DNA from: Parascedosporium putredinis
Taxonomy: Eukaryota; Ascomycota; Sordariomycetes; Microascales; Microascaceae
Direction of reading: 5' to 3'
Length of the DNA stretch: 64,000 bases
NCBI GenBank assembly: GCA_949357655.1
Contig: CASHTG010000001.1
Span: 3,658,001 to 3,722,000 of the forward strand
In this document: in pieces, positions 59,381 through 64,000 of the stretch
Numbering within the stretch: position 1 is the first letter of the stretch
Layout: each line of letters begins with the position of its first letter
Position numbers and translations under genes: made by a program
Notes under the pieces: generated by a model
Told to the model about the DNA's origin: nothing
What the model saw: only the letters and a program-made list of their open reading frames with translations
Databases searched by the model: none

Positions 59381-62300
59381 ACCGTCTTGACCTGGGAAAC
59401 TGACCCCGCTCTGTGTTTTTTTGGTGTTGATGGAGACTCGAGGGCACACTACACTTTGCTTGCTTCTTTTTTCGTGGAGTGAGGGGTCCAACAGGAGAGT
59501 GGGGTGCTGCTGCTGCCTCTTTTGGGCTCCATGTGCAGTGTTCTCGAGGATAACTTGCTCCGTGGTTGAGCGCGAGTTGGGCGAAGAAACACCCTGCTCC
59601 CGCCACTCAACAGCATGGTCTATTCATCCACGGATGGAAATAGATCTTGCCCACTGTTCTTTTCAGAGGCCTCGTCTCTCCTTGCACATGCAACCATCAA
59701 TAGATCCCTTGGAGCCGCTACCCCTCCGAAACCCCGAGCTTCTCGGTCCAAGGGTTGAGGTACGGCCTGGCTGCTCCTTCGTACAGAGGTCAAACCTATG
59801 CCCTTTTTTTTCTTTCTTTCTTTCTAATATCCTATTGTACGAGATGATCAGTGGCGATGCAAGGAACAAGGATAGCACTTCCCCGCGATAGGAACGGGCG
59901 TTAGGGTAGCATGGGCATGGGGGAGGGGAGGGACGCCATCATCCCGGGGGAGGGAACCATGATGCGATCGGGGTGGACTCGGAGTAATGTCCATCAATTG
60001 CGCAAAATACCACACACAATGGAGTGGGTGGAGCTCTGACCCAGGGCTTGCTTGGACCAAGCCAAAAGAGGGGAGGGAAAGCAAAATACAACAAAACTAA
60101 AAGAGAAGGGCTTGAACTAGGCTGTATTTGATCTTGACAAGACGTGCCGTCGAGGAAGGATCATCCCGAGGACGAATGGAGGATAGGCGGCTCTTTGGGC
60201 TCGTGAATCCTACACTAGTCCCAGCGAGCAAAGATGGGAAGGGGAAGGATCGTGGGAAGGATCATCGAGGCCACAATGACAACGTGCCAGTATTATGGGA
60301 AGCTAGAGCGCAGGAGCATGTGGTCGGCTTGGGGGCCAAAAGAACCACCATCGAATGCTATGTTATACTTCCCTTTGTTTGTGATCTATGGATATCAGGG
60401 ATTAGAGTGTGTCCCTCATCGCTAATGTTCAGTGGTGCAGGCGAGGGATAGATATCAGAAAATATTCTTGGCTGTAGGATGCATTAGCCATGGAAGGATG
60501 GAGCAACGTATAGTAATCATTGGATATATCACATCTATATCCATAGATATCTAGAGATGTATCTCATGAGGGCAATGAATGTGACACCCTGGGATGATCA
60601 ACGGAAGGGAAAGCCCTGGGCTCTGGGATTTGGCAGGTTCCTCCAGTGTTGTCTCCCCTTTCGAGTCTCGCTTCCTTTTTTTTTCTCTTTTTCTTTCTTT
60701 TTTTTCTTTTCTTTTTGGGGTTCCCCCTCATCGTGACCCAAATATCATATGTTGGGAAGCTAAGGATACAGACGAATCCCCCAGCTCCAGGAACAAACGC
60801 GGGTTTTGGAATTCATGCACTGGGTAGTCCAGTTGTTTCCACACACTTTAATGTTCATTGTCGGCTCGCGAAACACGAAACACGCGCCAGAAAATTAAGA
60901 TTGGAACATATCAGGGCTGCATTGCGTCAATATAATGCAGTGCATACCTGGGAAGTGGGGGAGCAAGGTGGAAGACGGAGCTCAGATGCCCACGCCGAAG
61001 CGCAGGGGAGAGAGTGTTTGGAATAGTTTGGATGAAGCGTGGACACAAGAACGTGCTCGGTATTCATGCGAGCTTGAGGCCTATGGCGTGTCATCCCACG
61101 CAAAATCCCAGCCTACTTCGGGGTCTGCAACCTCGAGTGCATCTCTTGCAGCTTTGGATGGGCATAAAATTCAGCCTCTCGGACGACCAAAGGGGCTGAG
61201 TTGACGTGCCAGTCCCAGTCCCGAGAAGGATCATTGGGGGTACTAGCCTAGCTCCTCCTTTCTTGCTCTTTTCTTTTTTCTTCTTTTTCCTTTTCCTTTT
61301 CTTTTTCTGTTTTTTTCTTTCTTTCTTTTCCCTCCCTTTGCCTCTCTCTCCCCATACCGAGTACCAGATCCTACCCTCCGAGCCCGGCCTCCCAACCCCA
61401 GACGGCTTCCAGGGGGCAAGGAACCAAATGGCACCCTCTCAAAGAGCGGGAGGTGATGATCGACAGCTTCCTCCCTTTCAAAAGCGACGGTTACATTTCC
61501 CTCTCTTCCTTGTTTGCTCTGGGGGTTTTTTGTCGCCTTTCTTTTCCCAAGGGATGGGTTAAGTTGAATTTCCCTCCCCCAGACCAGGATAAGCCAGGCA
61601 TGGATTGCATCATTACTTGGATTATTACCACCGATGGAACTCTTGATCGGCCGTTCTTTGATCACGTCCGTGATATGCCTGACAGCAAGCTAAACCGCCG
61701 ATCAAAGGTCAAAGTTGCATAAGGGATAAGGACAAATGCGGCCACATTTGTGCCGATCAACACCACAAATCCTCCCGGCCGTTTCTTCCTCGCCATCATC
61801 CCGGGACACAAGAGAAGGAGCACAAAGATCCCCAATGCCCTCCTCCCCTTGTACTGCTAGTCTAGTGTACACTAGCTAGATAACAGGCAGCCATCCAAAA
61901 AGGATAACCAGCGAAGCGGACAAGGAGTATTATCTCACCTTTTTCCCTCGGGTGCCCTGGCAAGAAGTGGACACCGCGCGATGGCGGATGGATCCCGATA
62001 TATGCACGTCGTGCATTAGACTTGACGCGCTTCAATGGTTCCCAAACGAGTGGATGTCGTTCCTGTCCGGAAGCTCTGTACGCTGACGCGACTCTTTTTT
62101 TTTTCTTTTGTCCCTTTTCGCCTACGAGCCACCCAACCAATACCTTGCTTTCCCTCACCGGGAGCAAGGGGAAACACTGGGAAAAAGAAATGGGCGACGC
62201 CCGTCCTTGGTCCCGGGTCTTCTCAGCACTAATGCGCGTGGAAGAGCGTTCCGGCCTAGTCTCCCCATCCTGTTCCCCTTGTAAGTCGACAAGCCAGAAG

Positions 62301-63027
62301 CGAGCTTTCAGGACCTAAGCGGCTTACGGCCAAGTGTATGGACCTCCTTGTCCTCTGCTCCTTTCTTCTGGGTCGGCCCCTCGCACATGCCTCCAAGCGA
62401 GCGACGAGGCGAGAGGCTGGCGGGTCCAACCCATGCTGGAAAAAAAGTGAGAAGAGTGAGGGGAATAGAAGAAAAAGGAAAAAGAAAAGGCCCTCAAAAA
62501 GAAAGCGAGCAGTGAAGATGACGAAGAAAAAAAAAGAAACCAAGGGACAGGCAATCGAAGCCGAAAGCCTTCACAGAGGGCCATCGTGGAGTCCCAAAGA
62601 GTGCTGGCAAGGCCTTGTCTTGAGAAGGACCACGCACGCAAATTCTAAAGCCCAAAGTGGTGCAAGTTGAGGGCACAAACGGCCTGGTGGAGTGCCGCTA
62701 ACGTCAATGGGACGGGGCGCTGACTCTTTCAATAGACAAGCCGGACCCAGCAAAACCATTGCCGGTCCCGGTCGGTGGGGTTGGTGGGTTGGTGGGCTGG
62801 TGGGTTCTTACTCTACTATGCAGTGACAGCATTTGAAGTGCGCTGCGAATTGATGGATCCGTCGAGACCACATAGTCAAGCTTGATTCAAGAGGGTAACC
62901 AAGGGGGCCCATTGTCAGTGCTGTCTCTTCTCCTTCACTAGTGGTTTCTTGACACATGGAAACGAGGTTGAACTTCTTCATTGGAGCGTCAGTGAAAGGC
63001 AAAAGTACTTGAGACTCTTATAATAGT

Positions 63028-63056
63028 CATAATGATAATGATAATAATAATAATAC
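63028..63056. repeat. AAT-rich trinucleotide tract
   Basis: Imperfect AATGAT/AAT units ending in five AAT copies. Confidence 0.8.
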
Positions 63057-64000
63057 TAAGTCTAAGTAAAGTTCTCGGAGGAAGCTGAACAAGATTCCAA
63101 GCGAGGAGAGTGAAGCCAAACCCCAAAGCCCCCATTTGAGCGCAAAGAGCTGAGGCTGAAGATCGCTTCACTCGACACACCCCTGTATGTCCCCCAATCT
63201 ACTGAGGGCTGGCCATCAAGGTGATTCACCATGGTTTCGTTGAGTACAGCTGCATCCGTTCTTCTTATAGTATATCTGATTGTTCGACTACGTTATCGTA
63301 GCCCGTTGCCGTCTATCGTTGTAAAGTTGTAGCGCCCGGTTTCCCCTAATAACTCGTGGCGTTCTTTTTGCCCGGTTTGTCCTGTCGTATCCGTTACAAG
63401 TATTTCCCCACTGACTTCGCCATCTGACACCATGGTACACGTTGGGAAAAAGAGAAAGAATAAACAGAATAAAAAAGAAAAAGAAAAAAGACAAGAAGGA
63501 AAAGAAAGGGGAAGCTCTGAGCTTCAGTGTCGTTGACCAGGTCATTGATCATACTCATCATCTAGGATGGTCTAAGCCGGGGTTCCTCCCGTTCGCCTAT
63601 TTTCCGTCATCCACCACGTTCTCCTTCTTCTCGACATGGATGTCATGGGGGATCATCTGCTTCATCGTCGTCACAACATCGACCCACTTATCATCATCAC
63701 CTTGGGTGCATTCGCCTGAGAAGAGCCAAGCCACGAATCAAAATAAGGAACCAAAAGAAGGAGAGAAAGAAAAAGAAGAAAATAAAAGACAAGAGAGAGA
63801 GTGTGTGTGAGAAGATCTTGCAAGATCAGGGTAAAGAGGGACATGGCGTCGTGCCTGGAAGTCCATGCCAAGGTTCAAGCAAGGCATGGGGTGAAAAAAA
63901 GAAAAAAAAAAAAGTGAGTGAGTGTATGTGTATGTGTGTTTGTGTGTAATAACGGACAAGGAGCTCCCGGGGACCGAGGCTTGCCTTGCTCAACTGTGGC

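Larger units (their letters stand above)
58238..64000. other. 5.8 kb gene desert at the right edge
   Basis: No gene supported on either strand. It contains a GT microsatellite (59348-59378), pyrimidine tracts (60664-60720, 61255-61340), an AAT-rich tract (63028-63056) and an A/G-rich tract (63435-63510). The alternating C/T- and A/G-rich blocks resemble long leaders or promoters of genes beyond the window. A non-coding RNA cannot be excluded. Confidence 0.45.

Noticed and set aside
1..64000. Intact transposons, viral insertions, CRISPR or bacterial-type systems
   Set aside because: No transposase, reverse transcriptase or capsid-like reading, no long terminal repeats and no regularly spaced repeats were recognised on either strand.

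Overview
The window is nuclear DNA from a filamentous ascomycete (Pezizomycotina, probably a Sordariomycete; species not determinable from sequence alone). The reasons are short spliceosomal introns (about 64-200 nt, a few 330-390 nt) with GTANGT-type donors and CTAAC-like branch sites, families restricted to filamentous fungi (Pal1, DUF3433), large gene-poor spacers with pyrimidine-rich leaders, and a tRNA with a short intron next to the anticodon. No bacterial operons, CRISPR arrays, viruses or intact transposons were seen.

Layout, left to right: HSL-family esterase (+, 1518-2540); tRNA-Pro(AGG) (-, 3591-3680); Mtc5/Sea3/WDR59, a SEACAT/GATOR2 subunit (-, 4476-9136); Ubc13 (+, 10384-11040); a small fungal protein (+, 14961-15641); mitochondrial enoyl reductase Etr1 (+, 18786-20119); an acidic-repeat fungal protein (-, 20307-21163); the class III PI3-kinase Vps34 (-, 22124-25077), divergent from the SMC5/6 kleisin Nse4 (+, 25810-27236); a very large coiled-coil, membrane-ended protein (+, 27884-34239), convergent with cytosolic aspartyl-tRNA synthetase (-, 34592-36426); a small stress-type protein (+, 38571-39032); a cytochrome P450 (-, 39605-41524); a 6.3 kb gene desert; Pal1 (+, 47867-50054); a RecA/Rad51-like protein without a visible Walker A motif (+, 51459-53028); a DUF3433 multi-pass membrane protein (+, 55159-58237); and a 5.8 kb desert to the right edge.

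The main technical result is that 11 of the 15 protein genes, including essential ones, are broken by single-base frameshifts, about 46 in roughly 28.5 kb of coding sequence. Most sit in short homopolymers. Most behave as one-base deletions and a few as insertions. In gene after gene, adding or removing exactly these single bases makes the summed exon length divisible by three. This is the pattern of an unpolished assembly, not of pseudogenes, so the genes are annotated here as full-length loci. Esterase, Ubc13, Nse4 and the small protein at 38571 are intact.

Functionally the window mixes housekeeping genes: nutrient/TOR signalling (Mtc5) and autophagy/endosomes (Vps34), genome maintenance (Ubc13, Nse4, RecA-like), mitochondrial lipid synthesis (Etr1), translation (AspRS, tRNA-Pro) and cell morphogenesis (Pal1). 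There is no sign of a co-regulated cluster. The best candidates for something undescribed are the 2,121-residue coiled-coil/membrane protein, the RecA-like protein with a lost P-loop, and a repeated AATTGATCCAT word confined to the spacers.
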